Part shown: positions 10,747-20,545 of the stretch, piece after piece | How the letters are laid out: the number at the start of each line of letters is the position of its first letter | Numbering within the stretch: the stretch's first letter is position 1 | Source of the DNA: an uncultured Clostridium sp. | GTDB lineage: Bacteria > Bacillota > Clostridia > TANB77 > CAG-508 | Length of the DNA stretch: 61,490 nt | Assembly: GCA_947388675.1 (NCBI GenBank) | Contig: CANDRW010000006.1 | Coordinates: forward strand, 1-61,490 | Reading direction: 5' to 3' | The notes under the pieces: generated by a model | Seen by the model: only the letters and a program-made list of their open reading frames with translations | Told to the model about the DNA's origin: nothing | The model's database searches: none | Translations under genes and position numbers: made by a program

Positions 10747-11360
10747 TATTTCCTCCTAAACCATTCTTCAATATAATCTGCAAGTGGAGAAATCATTTCT
10801 TTTATTTCTACACCTAATGTGTTAATACATAAGTGATAATTCTCTTTGTCTCCCCACTCTAAATTTGAAATTATTCTATGATAATTTCTTCTATTTTTAT
10901 CAATTTGTTTAATCTTATTCTGTAATTCTTTATCAGTCATATCTTTTTCATCTTGTCTTTTTTGTCTACAACGCTCTATCTTAGATTGCATATTAGCATA
11001 CACAAATAAATTCATAGGTCCATATTCTTTTAAAGTAATATCTGCTCCTCTTCCTACAATAATGCACTCTCCTTTTTCTGCGATTTGTTTTAATACTTTT
11101 GCTTCTGCTACCAACACTTCTGTTTGATTACTTTGATAAACTGGATATGTTGCAAATGATTTAGCAAAATGGAAAGCATAAGGATACATTCCTTTTTCTG
11201 AAATATTTTTGATATATTCCTCTGACATTCCAGTTTCTTTGGCAATGGCAGTTATAATCTCTGCATCATAGTAACTAAATCCTAATTCATCTGCTAGCCT
11301 TTTTCCAATTTCTCTACCGCCACTTCCAAATTCTCTACTGATAGTAATAATTTTGTTCAT
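10746..11360 (-). CDS. cytidylate kinase-like family protein
   Basis: MNKIITISREFGSGGREIGKRLADELGF; start preferred at 11360 with RBS gaaggaggag. Confidence 0.8.
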   Translation of the reverse strand: MNKIITISREFGSGGREIGKRLADELGFSYYDAEIITAIAKETGMSEEYIKNISEKGMYPYAFHFAKSFATYPVYQSNQTEVLVAEAKVLKQIAEKGECIIVGRGADITLKEYGPMNLFVYANMQSKIERCRQKRQDEKDMTDKELQNKIKQIDKNRRNYHRIISNLEWGDKENYHLCINTLGVEIKEMISPLADYIEEWFRRK

Positions 11361-11395
11361 CTTTTCTCCTCCTTCTCTTTTAAATATAAAAAAGC

Positions 11396-11445
11396 GAATT
11401 AACAATTTCTCAATGCTAAAAGCATTGAGAAATTGTAACATACGC
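11396..11445 (-). terminator. perfect 16-bp stem hairpin followed by a T run
   Basis: acaatttctcaatgct/agcattgagaaattgt. Confidence 0.5.
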
Positions 11446-11518
11446 AATAATTATCTTCTACGGAAATATACACAAATTGTTAAAACAATTTGCTGTAATT
11501 TCCTAGAATATAAAAAAA
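11445..11518. repeat. palindromic repeat copy 1
   Basis: Matches reverse complement of 17590..17665 with compensatory stem changes. Confidence 0.75.
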
Positions 11519-11622
11519 GCTCCATTATTTTTTCAAATAACCGAGCGCACTCGACATCTTCCTCGACAGAAGATTGATAGTTCAATCACTGCGTTGCGAC
11601 GCATCTGTCCTCCGATGACAAT
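11512..11622 (-). ncRNA. candidate structured leader RNA with intrinsic terminator
   Basis: TTGACA-17-TATATT promoter at 11658..11630; stems GACAG/CTGTC, GCGT/ACGC, GATTG/CAATC; alternative ATCTTC/GAAGAT; terminator with T7 run. Confidence 0.5.
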
Positions 11623-11728
11623 GTATAATAATATACGACAACTTTTTTTATTTGTCAAGACTTAATTTTATTTTTTTGCATTTACTTTTTCATAATTGCA
11701 CTTACTTTGTTAATTAACGAATTTTTCC

Positions 11729-12754
11729 TTATGAACACTTTACATCCTTCCTTTCTTCATATTCCTTATCAGTTAGAATTCCTCTTCTTCCATAGAGTTT
11801 TTTCACTTTTACCTTATCCTTTTGTAAGCCTTCTATTACTTTTCTAAAACTTTTCCCGTTTCCGATTGTACTTTCATATAAAATAGTTAATGGGCATTGA
11901 TTTAATAAATGTTGTTTTTCAAAAAAGTCTTTTATTTCTTGTGACACATCAATTCCTGCTTGACAAATATGTAACCCTGCAAAGTTATTTGCTTCATAAA
12001 TTCCCTCTTTATTCAAATAAATAATAGTTGCAGTACGATTAATCGTATATTTTTGAATTTCTTGTGTTGTTAAGTCAAAGTTAATAATCCATTTAGCACG
12101 TTTTAAACTTTTCTTTTTATTATTCGTAACTGTCACAATAATATCTTGTTTGTCTTCTAATTGTTTTGCAAACTTTTGATATGCTTTTAAAGAAGTCGTT
12201 ACAATATTAACTGTCTTAAAATGCTGAGCTAAAAATATGATATTCTCTCTATAGCGATAGTCCTCATTTTTTATAAGCAAATATAAATCTTCTAGCTCTG
12301 GCGTTTTTCCTTGTTTTTGTGAAATAAACTCTACAATATCTTTAATTAAATATGGCATCATTTCTGTTCCATCTAAAATATGTGCTGCTTTTTCTACTTT
12401 TCTATTACTTTGAAATTCCTGTAAAAATGCTTCATTTCGTCTTAACTCTTCTGATAAAACAATTTGTTGAACATGATACTTTTTCATTAACTTTTTTACT
12501 TTTTGTATACATTTTCTCAATTGCCTTTGATTATCTTTTTCTGTATTAGAAATTGGCAAAATAAAGATTAGTCCAGAATAAATCTCTTTTACAGTAATGA
12601 TATGAAACCATTTTTTGATTTTGACAACAAAATTCAAATAACTACAAGTTAAAAAGTAAATAGCTTGTTGTATCCCTTTATTGGAAGGCTTTTCTGGCAC
12701 GTCCACTTCATACAATTCCTCATCTATTTCCTTAAATTTTAAATATCCTTGCAC
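11729..12754 (-). CDS. hypothetical protein
   Basis: Long ORF, no family recognised. Confidence 0.6.
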   Translation of the reverse strand: MQGYLKFKEIDEELYEVDVPEKPSNKGIQQAIYFLTCSYLNFVVKIKKWFHIITVKEIYSGLIFILPISNTEKDNQRQLRKCIQKVKKLMKKYHVQQIVLSEELRRNEAFLQEFQSNRKVEKAAHILDGTEMMPYLIKDIVEFISQKQGKTPELEDLYLLIKNEDYRYRENIIFLAQHFKTVNIVTTSLKAYQKFAKQLEDKQDIIVTVTNNKKKSLKRAKWIINFDLTTQEIQKYTINRTATIIYLNKEGIYEANNFAGLHICQAGIDVSQEIKDFFEKQHLLNQCPLTILYESTIGNGKSFRKVIEGLQKDKVKVKKLYGRRGILTDKEYEERKDVKCS

Positions 12755-12852
12755 ACAAAAACACCTCCTTATTTTTACTATTCTATGGAGATGTTTTTTA
12801 TTTTATGATTATTATTTTATTATCTATAATTACTATTCAATCATTATCATTA

Positions 12853-14586
12853 CTAAATTCCCAACTTACTAGAAACTAACTTCCAAATACTATCAGGTTC
12901 CATATCTTTCTCCCAGAAAGCTGCTCCTGCTAAATTGTATTGAGTAATCAAATCTAATTTTGCTTCAATAGATTTTTCATCTTCTATCCACATTTTGTAG
13001 GTTGCTCCATTTTGCTTGTATTCTACATAGTTTTGTTTTAAGTTTTCATCCCACTTTTTCTTTGCACTTGCTGGTAATACCTTATCAACTGCTTTCATAT
13101 TAACCGTATCTCTAGAAGATATCTTGCCATTTCTTTCTACCCAAAGTCTAGTATAAAATGGTATTCCTAATATCAATTTATCTGCCTCAACTCCTTCTTG
13201 TCCTAAAAACTTCTTAATATTCGTTTCTACCCAATCTCCACCTGCTGTTGTTCCAGATTTTGTAGAAGATACTCCATATTGGTCATATGCCATGAAAATG
13301 ATGTAGTCTGCAATTTTGCTAATGGCATTTCTGTTATAGCACATAGACCATGTTTCTCCACCATCTGGTGCTGTAACATCTACAGAAAGTACTGCTCCAA
13401 TCTCATTTAAGCGAGGTCTTAATTCTGCCAAAAATTGTGAGAAATTATCTTTATCTTCTGCATACATATTTTCAAAGTCAATGTTAATTCCATCTAATTG
13501 GTAAGTTGTGACATAGTTTAAAATATTGTTAATTAACTTTTCTCTTAGCTTGTAATCTCTCATGATTTCTGCTGTTGTATCAATACGAGAATTGTTTGAA
13601 ATACTTGGCCATACTTGATATCCATTTTGCTTTGCCCAAGCTATATACTTTTTGCCTGCGTCACCAACATTTTCTTCTACTGCACCTTTTCCTAATGTTT
13701 TTAAAATAAAGAAGGTTGGTGAAACTACATTTACTCCTTTAATGGTAGTCCCGCTTCTATCTGGTGCTGTTACATATTCTGAATAATAATCCCAAACTAA
13801 ACTAACAGGTCCTTCTACTTTTTTCTTTTCTACCATTGCTTCACGAATGGTATTGATTGGTCCCATACCTTTTGTTTTTACATATCCAAGAACGCCATCT
13901 GCAGTTCTTACCCTTGTCCAACCATCTTGTACAGGAAAATCCTCACGATTTGCAATAATGTAACTATCTCCTTTTTTCACTTTTGCAAGTGTTTTGGAAA
14001 AATCACTTGGCTTATATTTTACATTACTATTTTTAGAAGCTGTGGCAATGCTGTAATCTCTATCTAAAGAATCTACTGTTACAATATTCATGCTTTCTTG
14101 ATAATTTACTTTTACATTATAAATGTCTTCCAATGCTGAAAATGGAATATAAAAGTTATTTTCTTTTTTCATGACTGGAGCTTTAATGGTAGTATTACTA
14201 CTATTCACCTGAATTTGTGTTTTACCTACTGGCAATGCTGCTAATTTATCATAAGAACTTGTAATAATCTGGTCATATTTGTTATCATAGAAAATACTAG
14301 AATCAAAGAAGTTCCCTACATCTTTACTTGAAATATAGATAACATCATTTTCAATGATGACATCATTTTTTAAACTTTCTGTCATATTTCTATTATTAAT
14401 CACTAGATTAGTTCTTTCATATCTTTTTAGACTTACGTGATTAAAAACAAAATATATAACTCCTACAATTGCTGCTATAATTGCAAGTACTATCAAAATT
14501 TTTAAACCTGGTTTCCCCTTTTTTTTGCTTCTTTTGGTTCTATCCGTATGTTTTTGCGTATTTTCATTCATTTCATGTTTTGACAT
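12853..14586 (-). CDS. GH18-type glycosidase with N-terminal TM, Cu-amine-oxidase-N-like and SH3-like regions (spore/wall type)
   Basis: GINIDFENMYAEDKDNFSQFL...YIIFMAYDQYG motifs. Confidence 0.85.
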   Translation of the reverse strand: MSKHEMNENTQKHTDRTKRSKKKGKPGLKILIVLAIIAAIVGVIYFVFNHVSLKRYERTNLVINNRNMTESLKNDVIIENDVIYISSKDVGNFFDSSIFYDNKYDQIITSSYDKLAALPVGKTQIQVNSSNTTIKAPVMKKENNFYIPFSALEDIYNVKVNYQESMNIVTVDSLDRDYSIATASKNSNVKYKPSDFSKTLAKVKKGDSYIIANREDFPVQDGWTRVRTADGVLGYVKTKGMGPINTIREAMVEKKKVEGPVSLVWDYYSEYVTAPDRSGTTIKGVNVVSPTFFILKTLGKGAVEENVGDAGKKYIAWAKQNGYQVWPSISNNSRIDTTAEIMRDYKLREKLINNILNYVTTYQLDGINIDFENMYAEDKDNFSQFLAELRPRLNEIGAVLSVDVTAPDGGETWSMCYNRNAISKIADYIIFMAYDQYGVSSTKSGTTAGGDWVETNIKKFLGQEGVEADKLILGIPFYTRLWVERNGKISSRDTVNMKAVDKVLPASAKKKWDENLKQNYVEYKQNGATYKMWIEDEKSIEAKLDLITQYNLAGAAFWEKDMEPDSIWKLVSSKLGI

Positions 14587-14837
14587 ATTTTTAATATTCT
14601 CCTTCTTCTTTTATGATATTACAACTATATCATAACTTTATTTTTTAGTGAATACCATTTACTAAAAAACTTTTTTCTGTTATAATATTTTTGTCATGTT
14701 TTAGTAGTAAATAAGGGAAATAGTAAAATATTAAGATTTTTTATATTTTTTGTGTCAATTATTGTACTTTTCTTAAACAATTGATTTTTAAAAGCATGTT
14801 TATGCTTTACTAATCGCTTAAGGAGGTACTTTTTATT

Positions 14838-15263
14838 ATGAGTAAATTATATACAAAATACACAAAGTTAAAAGAAAAAAATCCCAATACTGTTTATCTT
14901 TTTAAAGCTGGCATTTTCTATCTAGCACTTGGTGAAGATGCTATTCGTTTATCTGTATCTTTAAAATTAAATCTTGGAAAACTGAATGAAGAAATTGAAA
15001 AAGTAGGTTTTCCTGTTTCTTGTCGTGAACGCTATGTACGCCTTTTAGAGGCTCTTGAAATTCCTTTTCAATTTGTAGATGATACCTATGGTGTTATTGA
15101 AAATTATTCCGACTATTCCAATAACGAAAAATTAAAGTCCATGATTTCAAAAATTCTTTCACTTGATTTTGACAATTTAACCTTTAAAGAAGCTTTTGAA
15201 TTTTTGATGAGTACCCAAAAAGAATTATCTGTCATTTACCCAAAAGAAGAAAAAACAAATTAA
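14838..15263 (+). CDS. stand-alone MutS domain I-like protein
   Basis: KYTKLKEKNPNTVYLFKAGIFYLALGEDAIRLS...VGFPVS resembles the MutS N-terminal domain. Confidence 0.6.
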   Translation: MSKLYTKYTKLKEKNPNTVYLFKAGIFYLALGEDAIRLSVSLKLNLGKLNEEIEKVGFPVSCRERYVRLLEALEIPFQFVDDTYGVIENYSDYSNNEKLKSMISKILSLDFDNLTFKEAFEFLMSTQKELSVIYPKEEKTN

Positions 15264-15375
15264 TATTTTTGTAATTTTTGTATAAATTCTACTTTTTTTG
15301 GAAAACATAGAATTGAACTAAAGTGAATTTGAAATTCACATAACTGAACAAAAATATTATGGAGGTTGATTTTAA

Positions 15376-15591
15376 ATGGGTATTGAAAAACATTTAATCG
15401 TTACAGGAACATCTACTGTTTCTTGGAAAGATGCCGTTGTACAAGCAGTAAATGAAGCAGCTAAAACAATTGATTATTTATCTTCTGTTAAAATTTTAGA
15501 CCAAAGAGCTAAAATAGACGGTAAAAAATTAGTACAATACTATGTTGACTTGGACTTGTCTTTCGTCATTGATAGAGATAGGGATAATTAG
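15376..15591 (+). CDS. dodecin family protein
   Basis: TGTSTVSWKDAVVQAVNEAAKTI...VKILDQ. Confidence 0.8.
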   Translation: MGIEKHLIVTGTSTVSWKDAVVQAVNEAAKTIDYLSSVKILDQRAKIDGKKLVQYYVDLDLSFVIDRDRDN

Positions 15592-15606
15592 GAAGGAGGT
15601 TTTTAA

Positions 15607-16053
15607 ATGAAGCCAATTGAAACCAAACAAGAATATAGTGACTATGTAGACCAAAAATCTCCGAATTCCCCTATTCTTAAAAATTGCTTTAATGCTTTTT
15701 GGGTAGGAGGTCTTATCTGTTCTATTGGACAAATTATCATGGATTTTTGTGAGTACCAAGGAATGGACCAAACTTCAGCATCTACCGTTGTTTCTATCAT
15801 CTTAATTGCCATTTCTGCTATTTTAACTGGACTAAACGTCTTTAATAAAATAGGAAAATTTGCAGGTGCTGGTTCTCTAGTTCCAATTACTGGATTTGCT
15901 AACTCTATTGTTTCCCCTGCTATTGAATATAAATCTGAAGGATATGTTATGGGAGTTGGTGGAAAAATGTTTACAGTAGCAGGACCCGTTCTAGTATTTG
16001 GTATTTCTGCTTCTGTTATCATTGGTATTATTGCCACATTTTTTCAGGGATAG
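15607..16053 (+). CDS. spoVAC: stage V sporulation protein AC
   Basis: Family features and order AC-AD-AE. Confidence 0.92.
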   Translation: MKPIETKQEYSDYVDQKSPNSPILKNCFNAFWVGGLICSIGQIIMDFCEYQGMDQTSASTVVSIILIAISAILTGLNVFNKIGKFAGAGSLVPITGFANSIVSPAIEYKSEGYVMGVGGKMFTVAGPVLVFGISASVIIGIIATFFQG

Positions 16054-16065
16054 GAGTGAAATTTT

Positions 16066-17070
16066 ATGAAACGATTAGGAACACAAACTATACAATTCGA
16101 CAATCCCCCTACTATTGTGTCTACTGCTAGCATAGTTGGTCCTAAAGAGGCACAAGGTCCTCTTGCTAAATATTTTGATCAATGTTTAGATGATGAGTTT
16201 TGGGGTGAAAAAACTTGGGAAAAAGCAGAAAGTAAAATTATAAAAGAAACAGTAAATATGGCTGTTACTAAATCTGGTATTGCAGCAACTGAGATTGACT
16301 ATTGCTTTGCAGGCGATTTGTTAAATCAATGTATTTCTTCTAGCTTTGGTTTACGTGAATTAAATATTCCTTTTTTTGGAGTATTTGGTGCTTGTTCTAC
16401 TTTTGTAGAAAGTTTATGTTTAGGCAGTGTTTTCGTAGAGTCTGGTGCTGCTACTAATGTGCTATGTGCAACATCTAGTCATTTTTGTAGTGCTGAAAAG
16501 CAATTCCGTTTTCCTCTAGAACTTGGAAACCAAAGACCACAATCTGCACAGTGGACTGTTACAGGTTCAGGTGCTGCTGTTGTAAGTGCCAATGGTACAG
16601 GACCTTTTATTACTATGATAACACCAGGAAAAATAGTAGATATGGGAATTAAAGATGCTAATAATATGGGCGCTGCTATGGCTCCTGCTGCATTAGATAC
16701 TTTAATTACACATTTTAGAGATACTGGTCGTAAGCCAAGCTATTATGATGCCATTATTACAGGTGATTTAGGTTATGTTGGAAAAGAAATTGTGACTGAA
16801 CTTGCTGAAACCAAAGGTTATAACATAAAAAGTAATTACAATGACTGTGGTGTCCTTATTTTTGATAAAGAAAAACAAGATACACACTCTGGTGGAAGTG
16901 GTTGTGCCTGCGTTGGTACTACTTTCTCTGGCTATTTTTACAAACAATTACAAGAAAAGAAATTAAACAAAATTCTATTAATTGCAACTGGTGCTTTAAT
17001 GAATTCTATGAGTTCCCAACAAGGCGAAAGCATTCCTGGTATTGCACATGCAATTAGTATTGAGAATTAA
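16066..17070 (+). CDS. spoVAD: stage V sporulation protein AD
   Basis: Thiolase-like fold sequence; operon context. Confidence 0.95.
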   Translation: MKRLGTQTIQFDNPPTIVSTASIVGPKEAQGPLAKYFDQCLDDEFWGEKTWEKAESKIIKETVNMAVTKSGIAATEIDYCFAGDLLNQCISSSFGLRELNIPFFGVFGACSTFVESLCLGSVFVESGAATNVLCATSSHFCSAEKQFRFPLELGNQRPQSAQWTVTGSGAAVVSANGTGPFITMITPGKIVDMGIKDANNMGAAMAPAALDTLITHFRDTGRKPSYYDAIITGDLGYVGKEIVTELAETKGYNIKSNYNDCGVLIFDKEKQDTHSGGSGCACVGTTFSGYFYKQLQEKKLNKILLIATGALMNSMSSQQGESIPGIAHAISIEN

Positions 17071-17153
17071 TGTCAGTTTAGGGACGTTAGTTTAACTGAC
17101 ATCTTGGTAAATAATGGAAGATTGTCAGCTAGACTAACGTCCCTAAACTGACA
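17071..17153. repeat. REP-like imperfect inverted repeat between spoVAD and spoVAE
   Basis: TGTCAGTTTAGGGACGTTAGT...ACTAACGTCCCTAAACTGACA. Confidence 0.85.
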
Positions 17154-17171
17154 AAATGGGAGGATAATGAA

Positions 17172-17558
17172 ATGGAATTTTTTCAGAGTATTGACTGGAT
17201 AGGCTTATTAAAATGCTTTGTAGTTGGCGGCTTAATCTGCGTCATTGGTCAGATTTTAATTGATAAAACCAAGTTAACTCCTGCTAGGATTTTAGTACTG
17301 TTTGTAACTGTTGGTGCAATTTTAGGAGGTCTTGGAATTTATAAATACTTAATTGACTTTGCAGGTGCTGGTGCCACTGTGCCACTTACTGGATTTGGTG
17401 CAAACCTTGCTAAAGGTGCTATGCAAGAAGTTCAAAATTCTGGACTTTTAGGTGCTTTCATTGGTGGTGTTAAGGCATCGGCTGGTGGTATTGCTGCTGC
17501 AATCTTCTTTGGATATTTAGCTTCATTAATTGCTAAGCCGAAGATTAAGAAACAATAA
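17172..17558 (+). CDS. spoVAE: stage V sporulation protein AE
   Basis: Family features, operon context. Confidence 0.92.
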   Translation: MEFFQSIDWIGLLKCFVVGGLICVIGQILIDKTKLTPARILVLFVTVGAILGGLGIYKYLIDFAGAGATVPLTGFGANLAKGAMQEVQNSGLLGAFIGGVKASAGGIAAAIFFGYLASLIAKPKIKKQ

Positions 17559-17589
17559 GAATTTATACAAAAATAAGGACCAAACTAGT

Positions 17590-17665
17590 CCTTATTTTTT
17601 ATATTCTCGGAAATTACAACAAATCGTTTTAACGATTTGTGTAGTTGACGTAGAAGATAATTATT
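17590..17665. repeat. palindromic repeat copy 2 (see 11445..11518)
   Basis: ttctcggaaattacaacaaatcgttttaacgatttgtgtagttgacgtagaa. Confidence 0.75.
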
Positions 17666-17667
17666 AA

Positions 17668-17910
17668 CTATGGATTTAATGCGTTACCAGTAGATGTTGA
17701 TAATTCATTTGCCATTTGTTGTAAATCATCTATGGTTTTATTTTGTAAATCCTCTATATTATTTTTCATATCTTTTGTTTCATTCAATAGCCCTTTATCT
17801 CCCACAAATGATGCAATACTAACACCTGCTAAAATTAGAAGTATAACAATCGTTATAATTAAAGCAACTAGTGTCACGCCTGAATTTTTCTTTATATTTT
17901 TCATCAGTTT
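17668..17910 (-). CDS. small prepilin-type N-terminal methylation domain protein
   Basis: KNSGVTLVALIITIVILLILAGVSI. Confidence 0.65.
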   Translation of the reverse strand, partial: KLMKNIKKNSGVTLVALIITIVILLILAGVSIASFVGDKGLLNETKDMKNNIEDLQNKTIDDLQQMANELSTSTGNALNP

Positions 17911-18036
17911 CCCTCCATCATCTTCCTTTATATTTATCATTTACGTCTTTATTGTAATATTTTTTGATTTGATTTGCAATAGTATTTTGAAAAAAAACTC
18001 ATGTAAGGCTATTTCCTACATGAGTTTTATAATTTC

Positions 18037-18390
18037 TTATTTTGCTTTTTTAGCTGTATTTGCAATTTCTGTAAATGCTTTTGCATCTGTTACAGCAATT
18101 TCTGCTAACATTTTTCTGTTAATAACTACATTAGCTTTCTTTAACCCATTGATTAATTGGCTGTATGTTAGTCCATTCATTCTTGCAGCTGCATTAATTC
18201 TTGCTATCCATAATTTTCTAAAATTACTCTTTTTGTCTTTTCTTCCTGTATAAGCATATTTTCCAGATTTCATAACAGCTTGTTTAGCCATTCTAAATCT
18301 GTAATGTTTTGCTCCATAATATCCTTTTGCTCTTTTTAAAACTTTTTTATGTTTTTTACGAGTAATATTTGCTGTTTTTACTCTTGCCAT
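18037..18390 (-). CDS. rplT: 50S ribosomal protein L20
   Basis: [29 protein letters not shown]. Confidence 0.97.
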   Translation of the reverse strand: MARVKTANITRKKHKKVLKRAKGYYGAKHYRFRMAKQAVMKSGKYAYTGRKDKKSNFRKLWIARINAAARMNGLTYSQLINGLKKANVVINRKMLAEIAVTDAKAFTEIANTAKKAK

Positions 18391-18466
18391 TTTATTTCCT
18401 CCTTTTTTACTTTACTAACAGGGACAGAATTTTCCCTCGATTATTTTTCATTTTGAGTTTGCTAAT

Positions 18467-18516
18467 GGGGACATATTTCTCCCCTTGGTATTTCTTTAGG
18501 GACGAGATATGTTCCC
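18467..18516. repeat. GGGGACATAT...ATATGTTCCC palindrome (homologous to 53669..53720)
   Basis: Sequence comparison of the two copies. Confidence 0.75.
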
Positions 18517-18532
18517 ACAGGGTTCATTCATT

Positions 18533-18736
18533 TTAGTTACCATATGGTAGCATTTTTTTAATTCCTGCTTCACATGTTTTGTCAGCATAAGCATCTTGTA
18601 CTTTTCCTCTTGATTTTGCTCTACTTGTTTTATTAGCTAAAAGATGTCTTCTATTTGATTTTGTTCTTTTTACTTTTCCTGTTGCTGTATATGAATATCT
18701 CTTTTTAGCAGCTTTATTTGTTTTTAACTTTGGCAT
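18533..18736 (-). CDS. rpmI: 50S ribosomal protein L35
   Basis: MPKLKTNKAAKKRYSYTATGKVKR. Confidence 0.97.
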   Translation of the reverse strand: MPKLKTNKAAKKRYSYTATGKVKRTKSNRRHLLANKTSRAKSRGKVQDAYADKTCEAGIKKMLPYGN

Positions 18737-18768
18737 AATCTTAATTCCTCCTTTAATTTTGTAATCTA

Positions 18769-19284
18769 TTACTTATCAGCTTTACGAGCTAATATAATAA
18801 ACATATTCTTACCTTCTAAAAGTGGCTTTTTCTCTGGAACAGAAATATCAGCTAGTTCTTCAATAAACTTATTTAAAACTTGTTCTCCAAGTTTAATATA
18901 GTTCATTTCTCTTCCTCTGAATTTTAAAGTAATTCTTACTTTGTTTCCATCTTCTAAGAATTTTCTAGCATTTTTACTTTTGAATTCAAAATCATGTTGT
19001 TCAATATTTGGTGTAATTCTAATTTCTTTTAGTTCAAAAGTTTTTTGCTTTTTACGAGCCTCTTTTTCTCTTTTAGATTGTTCAAATTTGTATTTGCCAT
19101 AATTCATAATTTTACATACTGGCATTTCTGGATTTGGAGCTACCATTACTAAGTCTAACTTTTTCTCATATGCTAAATCCAATGCATCTTGTAAACTCAT
19201 TGCTCCCTTTTTCTCTCCATTGTCATCAATTACTTGAACTTTGTTTGCTCTAATTTGTTCATTAATTGGCAATTCTTGTTTGAT
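18769..19284 (-). CDS. infC: translation initiation factor IF-3, probable ATC start
   Basis: INEQIRANKVQVID...; GGAGG at 19297..19293 is 8 nt upstream of ATC 19284..19282; the GTG at 19293 overlaps the SD. Confidence 0.9.
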   Translation of the reverse strand: MKQELPINEQIRANKVQVIDDNGEKKGAMSLQDALDLAYEKKLDLVMVAPNPEMPVCKIMNYGKYKFEQSKREKEARKKQKTFELKEIRITPNIEQHDFEFKSKNARKFLEDGNKVRITLKFRGREMNYIKLGEQVLNKFIEELADISVPEKKPLLEGKNMFIILARKADK

Positions 19285-19321
19285 ATCAAACACCTCCGTT
19301 TATTTTCTAAAGTAAATAAAA

Positions 19322-19450
19322 ATAAAAAATGAATTGATTTTATCAATTCATTGCTCAAAATTCCCCATTTTTATTGTACAAAAATAGAGTAAATTATTAG
19401 CCTTTTCCCTTTAGGTGAAGGCGAGCATGAATTGCTACTTTTTTATTTAC
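19322..19450 (-). promoter_or_regulatory. L20-type (infC operon) leader with attenuator hairpin
   Basis: GCTCGCCTTCACCTAAAGGGAAAAGGCT and hairpin aatgaattgataaaatcaattcatttttt upstream of infC. Confidence 0.65.
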
Positions 19451-19544
19451 GTTAATTAGTATACTCTATTTTTTTAGAAAAGTCAACTGTTTTTTCGTGA
19501 AATTGTTGACTTTTTACTACTTTTATATTATAATAGCAACGCAT

Positions 19545-19610
19545 ATATATGATGATATCTTATTTTAACTAGCCTCTCCCCGGTGGCTCATTTAAAACAA
19601 GTTTCATATA
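19545..19610 (+). promoter_or_regulatory. probable L13-type leader
   Basis: TAGCCTCTCCCCGGTGGCTCATTT upstream of rplM. Confidence 0.55.
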
Positions 19611-19651
19611 AATTATATTTTGAAAAAATGAAATGGAGGATATGATTTACC

Positions 19652-20089
19652 ATGAATAATACAACTTATAGTGTGAAAAAAAGTGAAATTGAAAGTAAAT
19701 GGTATATAATCGATGCAGCTAACAAGCCATTAGGTAGAGTTGCTACTGAAGCTGCAAAATTATTAAGAGGAAAACATAAACCAACTTATACAACTCATAT
19801 GGATGTTGGTGATCATGTAATTATTATTAATTGCGCAAATGTAGTTTTAACAGGTAAAAAATTAGATCAAAAAATTTATAGAAGTCATTCAGGATATATT
19901 GGTGGAATGAAAGAAACTATTGCAAGAGAATTAATTTCAAAAGATCCTGGAAAAATGATGACACATGCAGTAGAAGGAATGCTTCCTCATACAAGACTTG
20001 GAAGACAAATGGCTAAAAAGTTAAGAGTATATGCTGGAGCAGAACATGAAAACATCGCTCAAAAACCTGAAGTATGGGAGGTAAAATAA
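19652..20089 (+). CDS. rplM: 50S ribosomal protein L13
   Basis: [30 protein letters not shown]. Confidence 0.97.
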   Translation: MNNTTYSVKKSEIESKWYIIDAANKPLGRVATEAAKLLRGKHKPTYTTHMDVGDHVIIINCANVVLTGKKLDQKIYRSHSGYIGGMKETIARELISKDPGKMMTHAVEGMLPHTRLGRQMAKKLRVYAGAEHENIAQKPEVWEVK

Positions 20090-20090
20090 G

Positions 20091-20495
20091 ATGGCAAAAA
20101 AATCTGATAAAATCGTATTTTTAGGAACTGGAAGAAGAAAAAAATCAATCGCTAGAGTTAGACTAGTAGATGGTAAAGGTACTATTACTATTAATGGTAA
20201 AGCATTAGAAGAATATTTTGGTACTGATGTATTAAAAGTTATTGTAAAACAACCATTAGTTGCTACAAATACTTTAGACAAATATGATGTTATTTGTACT
20301 GTAAATGGTGGTGGACTTTCTGGTCAAGCTGGAGCAGTTCGTCATGGTATTGCAAGAGCATTAAATGAAGCTAATATTGAATATAGACCAGCATTAAAAT
20401 CTGCAGGATTTTTAACAAGAGATCCTCGTATGAAGGAAAGAAAGAAATATGGTCTTAAGAAAGCTAGAAAAGCACCACAATTCTCTAAGAGATAA
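20091..20495 (+). CDS. rpsI: 30S ribosomal protein S9
   Basis: [16 protein letters not shown]...[17 protein letters not shown]. Confidence 0.97.
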   Translation: MAKKSDKIVFLGTGRRKKSIARVRLVDGKGTITINGKALEEYFGTDVLKVIVKQPLVATNTLDKYDVICTVNGGGLSGQAGAVRHGIARALNEANIEYRPALKSAGFLTRDPRMKERKKYGLKKARKAPQFSKR

Positions 20496-20504
20496 GATGT
20501 ATAT

Positions 20505-20545
20505 CAAAAATCGGAAGTTATAAAACTTCCGATTTTTCATTGTTC
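20505..20545 (+). terminator. intrinsic terminator
   Basis: aaaatcggaagttataaaacttccgattttt. Confidence 0.85.

Noticed and set aside
15642-16037. Minus-strand ORF antisense to spoVAC
   Set aside because: Fully overlaps a well-supported gene and has no recognisable family.
19291-19293. GTG start for infC
   Set aside because: It overlaps the GGAGG sequence that would be its ribosome-binding site.
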